Below, one piece after another: positions 22,989-31,070 of a DNA stretch of 64,000 bases. Location of the stretch: the NCBI RefSeq assembly GCF_030268005.1, contig NZ_BRZC01000003.1, positions 310,001 to 374,000 on the forward strand, written 5' to 3'. Made by a program: the position numbers and the translations under genes. Numbering within the stretch: the first letter of the stretch is position 1; every line of letters starts with the position of its first letter. The notes beneath the pieces were generated by a model, which was not told where the DNA came from, did no database searches, and worked only from the letters and a program-made list of their open reading frames with translations. The DNA is from Microbacterium arabinogalactanolyticum (GTDB taxonomy: Bacteria > Actinomycetota > Actinomycetes > Actinomycetales > Microbacteriaceae).

Positions 22989-24610
22989 CCCAGCGCGGGC
23001 TGCGCGGCCTGCTTCCGTCCCGTGCCGACTACTCGGCGCTGCCGCGCACGTGGCGGGGCGATCTGCTCGCCGGCATCACGGTCGGCATCGTCGCGCTCCC
23101 GCTGGCCCTCGCCTTCGGTGTGAGCTCGGGCGCCGGAGCGGAGAGCGGCCTGGTCACCGCGATCATCGCGGGTATCGTCGCCGCCGTCTTCGGTGGCTCG
23201 AACGTGCAGGTCTCCGGTCCGACCGGGGCGATGGTCGTGGTGCTCGCGCCCATCATGGCCGCCCAGGGCACAGGAGCACTCGCGCTGATCTGCCTGCTGG
23301 CAGGTGTTCTGGTGCTGCTGGCCGGCGTCCTGCGTCTCGGGCGCACGATCAGCTACATCCCCTGGCCGGTCATCGAGGGGTTCACCCTCGGCATCGCGGT
23401 GATCATCTTCCTGCAGCAGGTTCCGACCGCCACCGGCACGACGCCGGGAGAGAGCACGAACGCCGCCGTCGCGGCCGTGCAGTCGCTGCTGACGGCGTCC
23501 TGGCCGAAACTCGGCTGGTCGCTGCTGCTCGTCGGGATCGTCGTCGCGATCATGCTGGTGTCTCTCACGCTCGCCCCGAAGTTCCCCGGCTCGCTGCTCG
23601 CGATCGTGGTCACCGGCCTCCTCGCGGCGCTGCTCGGACTGCCGGTCGACGCGATCGGCGAGCTGCCCGCCGGTCTGCCGGCGCCGACACTGCCCGACTT
23701 CTCGCACGCGGGCTCCCTGCTGGCGCCCGCGCTCGCGGTCGCGGCGCTCGCCGCGATCGAGTCGCTGCTGGCCGCCCGCGTCGCCGCGAGCATCTCCGAC
23801 ACCGGTCCCTACGACGCCGACCGCGAACTGGTCGGTCAGGGTCTGGCATCCATCGCCGCCGGGCTCTTCGGCGGGATGCCGGCCACGGGCGCCATCGCCC
23901 GCACCGCGGTCAGCATCCGCGCCGGCGCGCGCACCCGCCTCGCCGCCGTCGTGCACGGACTGCTGCTGCTCGCGGTGGTGCTGGTCGGGGCATCCGTCGT
24001 CTCGCACATCCCCCTCGCCGCGCTCGCGGGGGTGCTGATGGTCACGTCCTGTCGCATGATCGCGCCGTCCACGGTGCGTGCCGTGATGGGCTCCACGCGG
24101 GCCGATGCGGTCGTGTTCGTGATCACCGCGATCGTGACGGTGAGCGTCGACCTGATCTACGCCGTGCTGATCGGCCTGCTCGCCGCCGGGTTCTTCGCCC
24201 TGCGGCAGCTGGCGAAGGCCAGCGGCGTGCATCGTGAGGAACTGCCGGGTGCGGCGCAGCCGGGCGATGAGCGGATCGCGCTGTTCCGTCTGGAGGGTGC
24301 GCTGTTCTTCGGTGCGGCCGAGCGGATGCTGGAGCGCGTCACCGCGCTGCGCGACATCGAGGTCGTCCTCATCCGGATGTCGCAGCTGCAGATCCTCGAC
24401 GCCACGGGCGCGCAGGTCATCACCGACATGATCGTCTCCCTGGAGCGCCGCGGCATCACCGTGCTCGTGAAGGGCATCCAGCCGCGGCATCTGAAGCTTG
24501 CGGAGCGGGTCGGCGTGCTGCGCTCGCTGCGCCACCAGAACCATCTCTTCGACGACCTGGGCGCCGCCGTCGCGCATGCCAGGAGCCACGTGGCCCGGGC
24601 TTCGGCCTGA
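22985..24610 (+). CDS. SulP-family anion transporter with STAS domain
   Basis: 541 residues. GTG 22985 overlaps the arsR stop. About 11-12 membrane spans begin at DLLAGITVGIVALPLALAFG, the SulP signature, with NVQVSGPTGAM and the later FGGMPATGAIARTAV motif. The C-terminal STAS domain (about 420-530) contains LIRMSQLQILDATGAQ. SulP proteins carry sulfate, bicarbonate or other anions. Coupling with ArsR is also seen for sulfur-regulated SulP genes, but the anion is not deducible here. Confidence 0.88.
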   Translation: MTQRGLRGLLPSRADYSALPRTWRGDLLAGITVGIVALPLALAFGVSSGAGAESGLVTAIIAGIVAAVFGGSNVQVSGPTGAMVVVLAPIMAAQGTGALALICLLAGVLVLLAGVLRLGRTISYIPWPVIEGFTLGIAVIIFLQQVPTATGTTPGESTNAAVAAVQSLLTASWPKLGWSLLLVGIVVAIMLVSLTLAPKFPGSLLAIVVTGLLAALLGLPVDAIGELPAGLPAPTLPDFSHAGSLLAPALAVAALAAIESLLAARVAASISDTGPYDADRELVGQGLASIAAGLFGGMPATGAIARTAVSIRAGARTRLAAVVHGLLLLAVVLVGASVVSHIPLAALAGVLMVTSCRMIAPSTVRAVMGSTRADAVVFVITAIVTVSVDLIYAVLIGLLAAGFFALRQLAKASGVHREELPGAAQPGDERIALFRLEGALFFGAAERMLERVTALRDIEVVLIRMSQLQILDATGAQVITDMIVSLERRGITVLVKGIQPRHLKLAERVGVLRSLRHQNHLFDDLGAAVAHARSHVARASA

Positions 24611-24666
24611 GCTGCCCCGAGCTTCGGCGCGGGCGCGCGAGGTCGATTTCCGCTGGTCCCTCGCTC

Positions 24667-24743
24667 GTTCGGGAGGAGAACTCCGTGATGGGAGGGGGAT
24701 TCCTCGCAGAGTCTCCTCCCATCCGTGAGAACTCCTCCCGAAC
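24667..24743. terminator. Nested inverted repeat between convergent sulP and SDR genes
   Basis: Outer arms GTTCGGGAGGAG (24667-24678) and CTCCTCCCGAAC (24732-24743) and inner arms GATGGGAGG (24687-24695) and CCTCCCATC (24715-24723) are perfect. They are separated by 8-nt symmetric bulges, with a 19-nt loop. Probably a bidirectional terminator. Confidence 0.6.
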
Positions 24744-24790
24744 GTTCGCGTCCGGTTCCCGAACGTGCGCGTCCGACATGCCGGGGCGGC

Positions 24791-25603
24791 TCAGGCGTAT
24801 CCGAACTGCTTGCGGGTGAGAGCGTCGAATGCACGGTCGGGCAGGATCGTCGACAGCGCGACCGCGAGGCCTGCGCCGGGGCCGATCCGGTAGCGGGTCC
24901 TCGGGTGTGCGGTGAGTGCGGCTCTCACGATCAGCTCGGCGACGTCGGCGGGGCTGGACATCTGCTTCGCCAGTGATGGGCTGGAGAAGTACCGGCGCAT
25001 CGCCGCGGCCATGCTCGCGTAGGGGCCGTTCGCGGAGGCGTGGTCGAGGTGCTCCATCGCCGTGTCGTGCCAGTCGGTCGCGACGTAGCTCGGCTGCACG
25101 AGCGTGACATCGATGCCGAACCGCGCGACCTCGCCGCGCAGCGAGTCGGAGAGTGCCTCCAGAGCGAACTTGGAGGCGTGATACCAGCCGCCCAGCGGTG
25201 CCGCGAACTCGCCGGCGAGTGAGGAGACGTTCACGATCCGCCCCCGTCCGGCCTGACGCATACTGGGCAGCACGGCCTGGATCAGCCCGACGGCGCCGAG
25301 CACGTTGACCTCGAGCTGTGCGCGGGCGTCGGCCAGCGAGGTCTCCTCGACGCTGCCGAACTCGCCGTAGCCGGCGCAGTTGATCAGCACGTCGATCGGG
25401 CCGGTGGTGGATGCCGCGGCAGCGGCGTCGCGGATCGAGCTCTCGTCGGTGAGGTCGAGCGCCACCGGGATCACGCCCTCGATGCGGGAGATCGCGCCCG
25501 TGCTGCGGGCGGCGCCATGGACGCGGTGCCCCCGAGCCGCGAGGATGCCGGCGGCGCGCGCGCCGATGCCCGAGGATGCGCCGGTGATGAGGATGTTCGC
25601 CAT
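24791..25603 (-). CDS. Short-chain dehydrogenase/reductase
   Basis: 270 residues, a classical SDR. TGASSGIG near the N terminus binds the cofactor, followed by NCAGYGEFG (NNAG motif variant) and the catalytic SSLAGEFAAPLGGWYHASK with Ser, Tyr and Lys in place. R-rich residues after the glycine loop (AARSTG) favour NADP(H). ATG 25603-25601 is the Rossmann start; codons further upstream would run through the operator. It is divergent from a TetR gene and probably its main target. Substrate unknown. Confidence 0.88.
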   Translation of the reverse strand: MANILITGASSGIGARAAGILAARGHRVHGAARSTGAISRIEGVIPVALDLTDESSIRDAAAAASTTGPIDVLINCAGYGEFGSVEETSLADARAQLEVNVLGAVGLIQAVLPSMRQAGRGRIVNVSSLAGEFAAPLGGWYHASKFALEALSDSLRGEVARFGIDVTLVQPSYVATDWHDTAMEHLDHASANGPYASMAAAMRRYFSSPSLAKQMSSPADVAELIVRAALTAHPRTRYRIGPGAGLAVALSTILPDRAFDALTRKQFGYA

Positions 25604-25627
25604 GCCCTGCCCCTTACTGTGAATGTC

Positions 25628-25657
25628 GTTCACTGATGTGTATACGTTACAGTGAAC
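25628..25657. promoter_or_regulatory. Palindromic TetR operator between SDR and tetR
   Basis: GTTCACTG (25628-25635) and CAGTGAAC (25650-25657) are perfect inverted 8-mers centred on GTATAC (25640-25645). The site lies in the 57-bp gap between the divergent SDR and tetR genes and ends 3 nt before the tetR ATG, so it could repress both. Confidence 0.6.
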
Positions 25658-25660
25658 GCC

Positions 25661-26308
25661 ATGCACAGTCAAGGAGATCGGGCGCTGCGTCAGCTCTGGG
25701 GCATCGATCCGCCCACTGTTCGCGGACCGAAGGCGCGGTGGAGTCCGCTCGAGGTCGCCGACGCGGCTGTGATGCTCGCCGACGAGATCGGACTCGAGGC
25801 GCTCTCGCTCGCCCGGGTGGCGGCGCGCCTGGAGATGACCACGACCGCGCTGTACCGCTACGTCGACGACAAGGCGACGCTCATCGAGCTGATGGTGGAT
25901 CGCGCCGTCGGCGACGTGCCTGCGATCCACGGCACCGACTGGCGGGACCGCTGCCGCCGGTGGGTGGAGCTGCTCGCGGCGCGGTATGGGCGGCATCCGT
26001 GGCTCTCCGAGGTGTCGCCGACGGGCATGCCCACGCAGCCGCACGCCTACGCCTGGATCGACGCTCTCGTCGGTGCGATCGACGAGGAGTCCGTCGACGC
26101 TCTTCGGCTCGCGATGCTGCTGGACGGCCTGGTGCGCACCTACGCGACTCTGGAGCGGACGGTTCAGGGGGCGCCGTCGCCGTCGTGGCTGGGCGGGGCG
26201 ATCGCCGAGCGCTTCCCGCGGCTCGCGGGTGCCGAGCGGCAGGACGTCACGGATGCCGGCGTCGAACTGCGCTTCGCCGTCGATGCGGTGCTGCGCGGCC
26301 TCGGATGA
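25661..26308 (+). CDS. TetR/AcrR-family regulator
   Basis: 215 residues from ATG 25661; an in-frame GTG at 25652 lies inside the operator and is less likely. HTH at about 35-75 (ADEIGLEALSLARVAARLEMT then TALYRYVDDKATLIELM). The C-terminal ligand domain resembles the TetR_C_1 group of drug-responsive repressors. Divergent from the SDR gene with a shared palindromic operator, so it likely represses that gene and itself. Confidence 0.88.
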   Translation: MHSQGDRALRQLWGIDPPTVRGPKARWSPLEVADAAVMLADEIGLEALSLARVAARLEMTTTALYRYVDDKATLIELMVDRAVGDVPAIHGTDWRDRCRRWVELLAARYGRHPWLSEVSPTGMPTQPHAYAWIDALVGAIDEESVDALRLAMLLDGLVRTYATLERTVQGAPSPSWLGGAIAERFPRLAGAERQDVTDAGVELRFAVDAVLRGLG

Positions 26309-26340
26309 GCGCACCCTTCTGAAACAGATCCGCGCGATGG

Positions 26341-26392
26341 TTGCGCGCAGGGTCGGACGCGCCTATTCTCTTCCTAACTAATGATCGTTAGG
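26341..26392 (+). promoter_or_regulatory. Promoter and TetR operator upstream of the hydantoin-type operon
   Basis: TTGCGC (26341-26346) and TATTCT (26364-26369) are 17 bp apart and form a plausible promoter. Just downstream CCTAAC (26373-26378) and GTTAGG (26387-26392) form an inverted repeat with an 8-bp spacer, suitable for a TetR dimer, ending 6 bp before the ATG at 26399. Confidence 0.5.
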
Positions 26393-26398
26393 TAGGAC

Positions 26399-26977
26399 AT
26401 GACCAAAGCACGCATCCTCGCCGAAGCCCGGACGGTCTTCGCGCGCAGGGGGTATGCCGAGGCCAGTCTTCGTGAGATCGCCGAGGCCGTCGGAATCAAG
26501 ACGCCCTCCCTGTACGCGCACTTCCCCAGCAAGGAGGCGCTGTACGAGGCGGTCTACGCCGAGGTCGTCGCAGAGCACACTGCGTTCTTCGACGAGCTCG
26601 TCCGCACCAGCGCGGACCTCCCGCCCCTGCCGCGACTGCGCCATCTGCTCAGCGGCATCGGGACCTTCTATCGCGATCGCCCCGAGCAGCACGAGTTCAG
26701 CATGCGTGCCGCCGTCGACGAGAACGGGCCCAGCGGGCAGAGCCTCCGGGAGATCTTCCTCGACTCCGAGTCGACCCTCGCCGAAGCCGTCAGGCAGTCG
26801 TACGACGACGGCGTGACGACGGGAGCGTTCGCGGGGGGCGACCCCGAGGGCTTCACCGCGCTGGTGTTCGTCGTCATGGACGGCCTGTTCCTGCAGTACG
26901 CCCACTACAGCCCCGTGCTGTACGCGGAGCGCTTCGAGCAGACCTGGCGGCACCTCTCCGCACTCCTCTCCGCCTGA
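26399..26977 (+). CDS. TetR-family regulator of the racemase/hydantoinase cluster
   Basis: 192 residues. N-terminal HTH at about 3-50: ARILAEARTVFARRGYAEAS, then REIAEAVGIKTPSLYAHFPSKEAL, the textbook TetR pattern. The C-terminal domain ends in QTWRHLSALLSA. It is the first gene before two racemase genes on the same strand, 46 bp upstream, and an inverted repeat overlaps its promoter, pointing to autoregulated local control. The inducer is probably the pathway substrate. Confidence 0.88.
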   Translation: MTKARILAEARTVFARRGYAEASLREIAEAVGIKTPSLYAHFPSKEALYEAVYAEVVAEHTAFFDELVRTSADLPPLPRLRHLLSGIGTFYRDRPEQHEFSMRAAVDENGPSGQSLREIFLDSESTLAEAVRQSYDDGVTTGAFAGGDPEGFTALVFVVMDGLFLQYAHYSPVLYAERFEQTWRHLSALLSA

Positions 26978-27023
26978 CCCGCCGCATCGCAGCGACGGGA
27001 AGGCACCCCCGAAAGCCTGTGCC

Positions 27024-27830
27024 ATGCCCTCTTCGCGCCACCCCGTCGTGCGCATCACGATCATCGACCCCGTCGTCCTCGACGGCCAGGTGCTCATCGA
27101 CCCGGCCCCCGAGATCCCGGGCGCCGTCATCGAGCGCCGCAGCCTCGCCTTCGGCACGGCATCCGTCGAGAGCCGCTGGGATGACGCGTTCGCGGCGCCC
27201 GGGATCATCGACGCCGCCATCCGAGCGGAAGCCGCGGGCGCGGATGCCGTGGTCGTCAACTGCATGGAGGATCCGGCGGTCGACGCCGCCCGCGAGGTCG
27301 TGCGGATTCCCGTGGTGGGGCCGGCAGAGGCCGGCATGCACCTGGCTCTGTGCGTGGCGGACCGGTTCAGCATCCTCACCACCGAGGCCGCCGACATCCC
27401 GATCGTGCGGGAGATGGTCGAGCGCCACCGCCTCGAGCACCGCTGCGCCTCGATCCGCGCCGCCGGCCTGCCCGTCCTGGGCATCGGAGCGGATGAGAAC
27501 GACACGCTCCGCCGGCTGACCGCGGCCGCGCATGCGGCGGTCGAGGACGGGGCGGCCGCTCTCGTGCTCGGCTGCACCCTGTTCGCGAGCCTGACCGATC
27601 GCTTGGCCGCCGAGCTCCCGGGCATCCCCGTGATCGATCCGCTCTCCGCCGCCCTGCACCACGCCCTCACGCTGGTGCGCCTCGGGGTGTCGCACTCCGC
27701 CGTCGGCTACCCGGCCCCGGACGCCAAGCCCATCAGCTGGCCCGCGGATGACGTGCACTTCGGCCCTGCGGCGGCGGAGGGCAGCGCGCTCGCCGCGGGC
27801 GGTCCGCACTCCGAGGGGAGCGTCCGCTGA
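27024..27830 (+). CDS. Asp/Glu/hydantoin racemase-family protein 1
   Basis: 268 residues. Two catalytic cysteines in the expected places: VVNCMEDPAV and LGCTLFASL. This two-cysteine arrangement performs proton transfer in hydantoin, aspartate and glutamate racemases. GPAEAGMHLAL and IPVIDPL are also family hallmarks. Its TGA overlaps the ATG of a related gene (TGATG at 27828-27832). The neighbouring permease, DUF917 and HyuA-like genes favour a hydantoin-like substrate. Confidence 0.8.
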   Translation: MPSSRHPVVRITIIDPVVLDGQVLIDPAPEIPGAVIERRSLAFGTASVESRWDDAFAAPGIIDAAIRAEAAGADAVVVNCMEDPAVDAAREVVRIPVVGPAEAGMHLALCVADRFSILTTEAADIPIVREMVERHRLEHRCASIRAAGLPVLGIGADENDTLRRLTAAAHAAVEDGAAALVLGCTLFASLTDRLAAELPGIPVIDPLSAALHHALTLVRLGVSHSAVGYPAPDAKPISWPADDVHFGPAAAEGSALAAGGPHSEGSVR

Positions 27831-28573
27831 TGCACCTGCGCGTGATCAACCCGACCACGACCACCTCATGGGTGCCCGACACCCTCGCGATGTTCGAGGA
27901 CGCGGCATCCGACGGCACCACCGTCACCGTCGCGACCATCCCCGCCGGCACCCCGTCGATCGAGAGCCGGCGCGACGAGGCGCTCGTCACCCCGTGGGTG
28001 CTGCGCGCCGCCCAGGCGGCGGACGCCGAGGGGTGCGACGCGATCGCCGTGGACTGCATGCTCGACCCCGGGGTGCACGCGGCGCGCGAGGTCGTCGGCA
28101 TCCCCGTGCTCGGCCCGTGCGAGGCATCCATGCATCTGGCCGCCACCCTCGGTCACCGGTTCTCGGTGATCTCCGTCGCCGAGCACCACCGCGATCTGAT
28201 GATCGACCAGGCCCGCCGGTACGGTGTCGAGCCGCGGCTGGCATCCGTCCGGTCGCTGCAGATCCCCGTCCTCGAACTCGAGGACGACCCCGACGCGACC
28301 TTCCGCACGATGGTGGCGCGTGCCCGCGAGGCCGTGCAGCACGACCATGCCCAGGCGATCGTGCTCGGTTGCACCGGGCTGGCCGGCCAGGCCGCCCAGG
28401 TGCAGTCCGCGCTCGAGGCCGAGGGGATCGGAGTGCCCGTCATCGACCCCTCCGCCGCCGCAACCCGGATGCTCGAGACCATCGTCGCGATGGGCCTCGC
28501 GGGCAGTCTCATCACCTACCCCCGCCGTTCCGGCGCCACGAGCGCCTGGCCCGAACCCCTCACCCGTCACTGA
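27830..28573 (+). CDS. Asp/Glu/hydantoin racemase-family protein 2
   Basis: 247 residues, similar to the preceding gene along its whole length. It has VDCMLDPGV and LGCTGLAGQ as the cysteine pair, with GPCEASMHLAA and VPVIDPSAAA. It begins one base inside the previous stop. Two adjacent but diverged racemases suggest either heteromeric work or two different substrates. The 3' end lies inside a 20-bp tandem repeat (28551-28610). Confidence 0.8.
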   Translation: MHLRVINPTTTTSWVPDTLAMFEDAASDGTTVTVATIPAGTPSIESRRDEALVTPWVLRAAQAADAEGCDAIAVDCMLDPGVHAAREVVGIPVLGPCEASMHLAATLGHRFSVISVAEHHRDLMIDQARRYGVEPRLASVRSLQIPVLELEDDPDATFRTMVARAREAVQHDHAQAIVLGCTGLAGQAAQVQSALEAEGIGVPVIDPSAAATRMLETIVAMGLAGSLITYPRRSGATSAWPEPLTRH

Positions 28574-28610
28574 GCCCCCTCACCCGTCATCAAGCCCCCT
28601 CACCCGTCAT
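28551..28610. repeat. Tandem 20-bp repeat, three copies
   Basis: Three copies of a unit containing CCCCTCACCCGTCA start at about 28551, 28571 and 28591. Copy 1 encodes the end of racemase 2 (PLTRH), copy 2 begins at its TGA, and copy 3 ends about 17 bp before the permease ATG. Likely replication slippage. Confidence 0.85.
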
Positions 28611-28626
28611 CAAGCAAGGACCCCTC

Positions 28627-29955
28627 ATGGAAACCACCGACTACGAGCACGGCGTCGTGCCCCAGGATCAGCGCAAGGGCTGGCTTTCGATCGCCGCCGT
28701 CTGGATCGCGATCGGAATCGATCTCTCCGGCGCGTTCCTCGGCATCGAACTCGCCTCCGGCATGGCGTTCTGGGACGCCATCTGGGCCACCATGCTCGGC
28801 TCGCTGCTGCTCGGACTGCTGGCCATGGCCTGCACCTACGTCGGCGCCTCGACCGGCCTGTCCACCGCGATGATCTCGCGCGCCGTGTTCGGCCGGATCG
28901 GCGGCGCGGTGCTGGCCATCGCCATCACGATCAGCCTGGTCGGCTGGTTCGCCGTGCAGACCGGCTTCTTCGGACAGAACGCCCAGATCGCCTTCCACGA
29001 GTTCACCGGCATCGACGTGCCCGTGCAGCTCTTCAACGCCGTCGGCGGCGTGCTCATGGCGATCACCGCGTTCTGGGGCTACCGCTCGATCAACCGCCTG
29101 AGCTCGCTGGCGGTGCCGCTGCTGCTCCTGCTGCTGGTCGTCGGGGTGGTCGTCGCGTTCATCCAGCACGGAACCGCGGGGCTGGACGCCCGGGTCGACG
29201 TCACCTACACGTTCGGCGGCGCGGTGTCGCTGGTCATGGGCATCTTCATCCTCGGCGTCGTGCTCTCTCCCGATATGGCCCGCTGGGCGAAGACGCCGAA
29301 GCAGGCCATGGCGGCCGGCTTCGTCGGGTTCTTCTTCGGCAACTCGATCATCCTCGTCGTGGCGATCCTGCTGGCCCGCGTGCTGAACCAGACCGAGCTG
29401 ATGACGATGTACTTCACGCTCGGGATGGGCGGCATCGCCGTCGTCGTGCTGATCCTCGCGCAGTGGACCACGAACACCACCAACCTCTACTCGGCCGGCC
29501 TCGCATTCTCGTCGATCTCATCCAGGCTGGGACGCCGCACCGTGACCGCCGTGCTCGCCGTGATCGGCATCGTGATCGGGGTCGTCGGCGCGGCGGACGT
29601 GTTCGTCTCGTTCATCCTGGTGATCGGCACGCTCATCGCGCCCTACGGCGGCGTCTACCTGGCGTCGTTCCTGACCGGACGTCGCACCGCGCGGTGGGCG
29701 CACGGCGCCGCCGTGCCGCATGTGGACGCGTGGTCGATCATCGCCTGGGCCGCCGGCGTGCTGGTCGCGTTCGCGACCACGAACCCGGCGGACGGGCCCG
29801 GTTTCGGCTGGTTCACGATCACGACGATCTCGTCACTGGACGGCCTGCTCGTCGGCTTCGCCGTGTACGTCCTGCTGTGGCTGGTCCGCGGTGGACGGCG
29901 AGCGGATGCCGCGCAAGCGGTGCCGGATGCCCGGACGGACGAGGTGGCCGCATGA
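28627..29955 (+). CDS. NCS1-type permease (CodB-like)
   Basis: 442 residues with about 12 membrane spans. N-terminal RKGWLSIAAVWIAIGIDLSG and the TGLSTAMISRAVFG, IFILGVVLSPDMARWAK and later TTNTTNLYSAG stretches match cytosine/purine/hydantoin transporters. ATG 28627 follows AAGGA (28616-28620); longer in-frame readings continue into the racemase region and are rejected. It should import the substrate of the downstream enzymes. ATGA at 29952-29955 couples it to the DUF917 gene. Confidence 0.88.
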   Translation: METTDYEHGVVPQDQRKGWLSIAAVWIAIGIDLSGAFLGIELASGMAFWDAIWATMLGSLLLGLLAMACTYVGASTGLSTAMISRAVFGRIGGAVLAIAITISLVGWFAVQTGFFGQNAQIAFHEFTGIDVPVQLFNAVGGVLMAITAFWGYRSINRLSSLAVPLLLLLLVVGVVVAFIQHGTAGLDARVDVTYTFGGAVSLVMGIFILGVVLSPDMARWAKTPKQAMAAGFVGFFFGNSIILVVAILLARVLNQTELMTMYFTLGMGGIAVVVLILAQWTTNTTNLYSAGLAFSSISSRLGRRTVTAVLAVIGIVIGVVGAADVFVSFILVIGTLIAPYGGVYLASFLTGRRTARWAHGAAVPHVDAWSIIAWAAGVLVAFATTNPADGPGFGWFTITTISSLDGLLVGFAVYVLLWLVRGGRRADAAQAVPDARTDEVAA

Positions 29956-31070
29956 CCGCGCTGATCACCGAGGCCGACGTCGACGAGATCGCGCTCGGCG
30001 CGGCGGTGCTGGGCACCGGCGGCGGCGGCGATCCGCATGTCGGCTCGCTGATCGCGAAGCGCCTCATCCGCATGCACGGTGCGGTGCGGATGCTGACGGT
30101 CGCCGACGTGACGGACGAGGACTTCGTCGTGCCGGTCGGCGGGATCGGCGCACCGTCGGTAAGCGTCGAGCGGATCATGGCCGAGTCGGAGCTGCTCGCC
30201 GCGCTGGAGGCGATCGAGCGCGGTACGGGGCGCAGGCCCACCGCGGTGATGCCGATCGAGGTCGGCGGCGGGAACTCGATGATCCCCATCGCTGCGGCGG
30301 CCGTCGCGGGCATCCCCGTCGTCGACGGCGATGCGATGGGACGTGCGTTCCCGGAGGCGCAGATGGTCACCTACCATCTCGCCGGGTACGGGCCGGGCAC
30401 CACCGTGCTCGTCGACCATCACGGCAACGAGGTCGTCAGCCGCCCTGTGAACGGCGAGTGGTCGGAGCGGCTCGCCCGCGCCGTCACCGTCGAGATGGGC
30501 GGCGGCGCCACCATGATCGACTACGCGTACGGCGGGGCGGTCGCACGGGAGTGCGCGATCCCCGGGACCCTCACGCTCGCCAAGCGCATCGGCGGGATCC
30601 TGCGCGGCCGGGATGCAGCGGGGCGCCAGTTGCGTGACGACGAGCGGATCGACGCGCTGTGCACCGATCTCGGGGCGATCCGGCTCTTCGACGGCAAGGT
30701 GCGCGACCTGCAGCGCGCCGTCGACGGGGGCTTCACCCGCGGTGCCGCCGAGCTCGACGGCGTGGGCGCCGACCGCGGAAGCACCTTCCGGCTGGACTTC
30801 CAGAACGAGATGCTGCTGGCCCGCCGCGACGGCGCGCTCGCGGCCGTGACACCCGATCTCATCGCCGTGCTGGATCTCGCCACCGGGATGCCGATGACGA
30901 CGGATGCGGTGCGCTACGGCGCGCGTGTCGCGATCATCGCGATCCCCTGCCATGAGAAGTGGCGCACGCCGCGCGGGCTCGAGACCGCGGGGCCCGCGCA
31001 CTTCGGCTACGACGTGGAGTGGACGCCGGTGGAGCAGCTCGCCGCCGCAGGAACGGAGATCGCACGATGA
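29952..31070 (+). CDS. DUF917-family protein (HyuA-associated)
   Basis: 372 residues. The N terminus has LGTGGGGDPHVG, a glycine-rich loop, followed by VGGIGAPSVSVER, MPIEVGGGNSM and DGDAMGRAFPE, all typical of DUF917. The family is often next to, or fused with, hydantoinase/oxoprolinase proteins and may be an ATP-dependent partner subunit. ATG 29952 overlaps the permease stop and ATG 31067 of the next gene overlaps its stop, so all three are translationally coupled. Biochemical activity has not been established for this type. Confidence 0.82.
   Translation: MTALITEADVDEIALGAAVLGTGGGGDPHVGSLIAKRLIRMHGAVRMLTVADVTDEDFVVPVGGIGAPSVSVERIMAESELLAALEAIERGTGRRPTAVMPIEVGGGNSMIPIAAAAVAGIPVVDGDAMGRAFPEAQMVTYHLAGYGPGTTVLVDHHGNEVVSRPVNGEWSERLARAVTVEMGGGATMIDYAYGGAVARECAIPGTLTLAKRIGGILRGRDAAGRQLRDDERIDALCTDLGAIRLFDGKVRDLQRAVDGGFTRGAAELDGVGADRGSTFRLDFQNEMLLARRDGALAAVTPDLIAVLDLATGMPMTTDAVRYGARVAIIAIPCHEKWRTPRGLETAGPAHFGYDVEWTPVEQLAAAGTEIAR

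Noticed and set aside
24667..24743. Miniature insertion element
   Set aside because: No target-site duplication or related copy by sequence was seen; only the fold is shared with other gene-end hairpins.
28551..28610. CRISPR-like array
   Set aside because: The 20-bp units are directly tandem with no spacers, overlap a coding end, and no cas genes are near.
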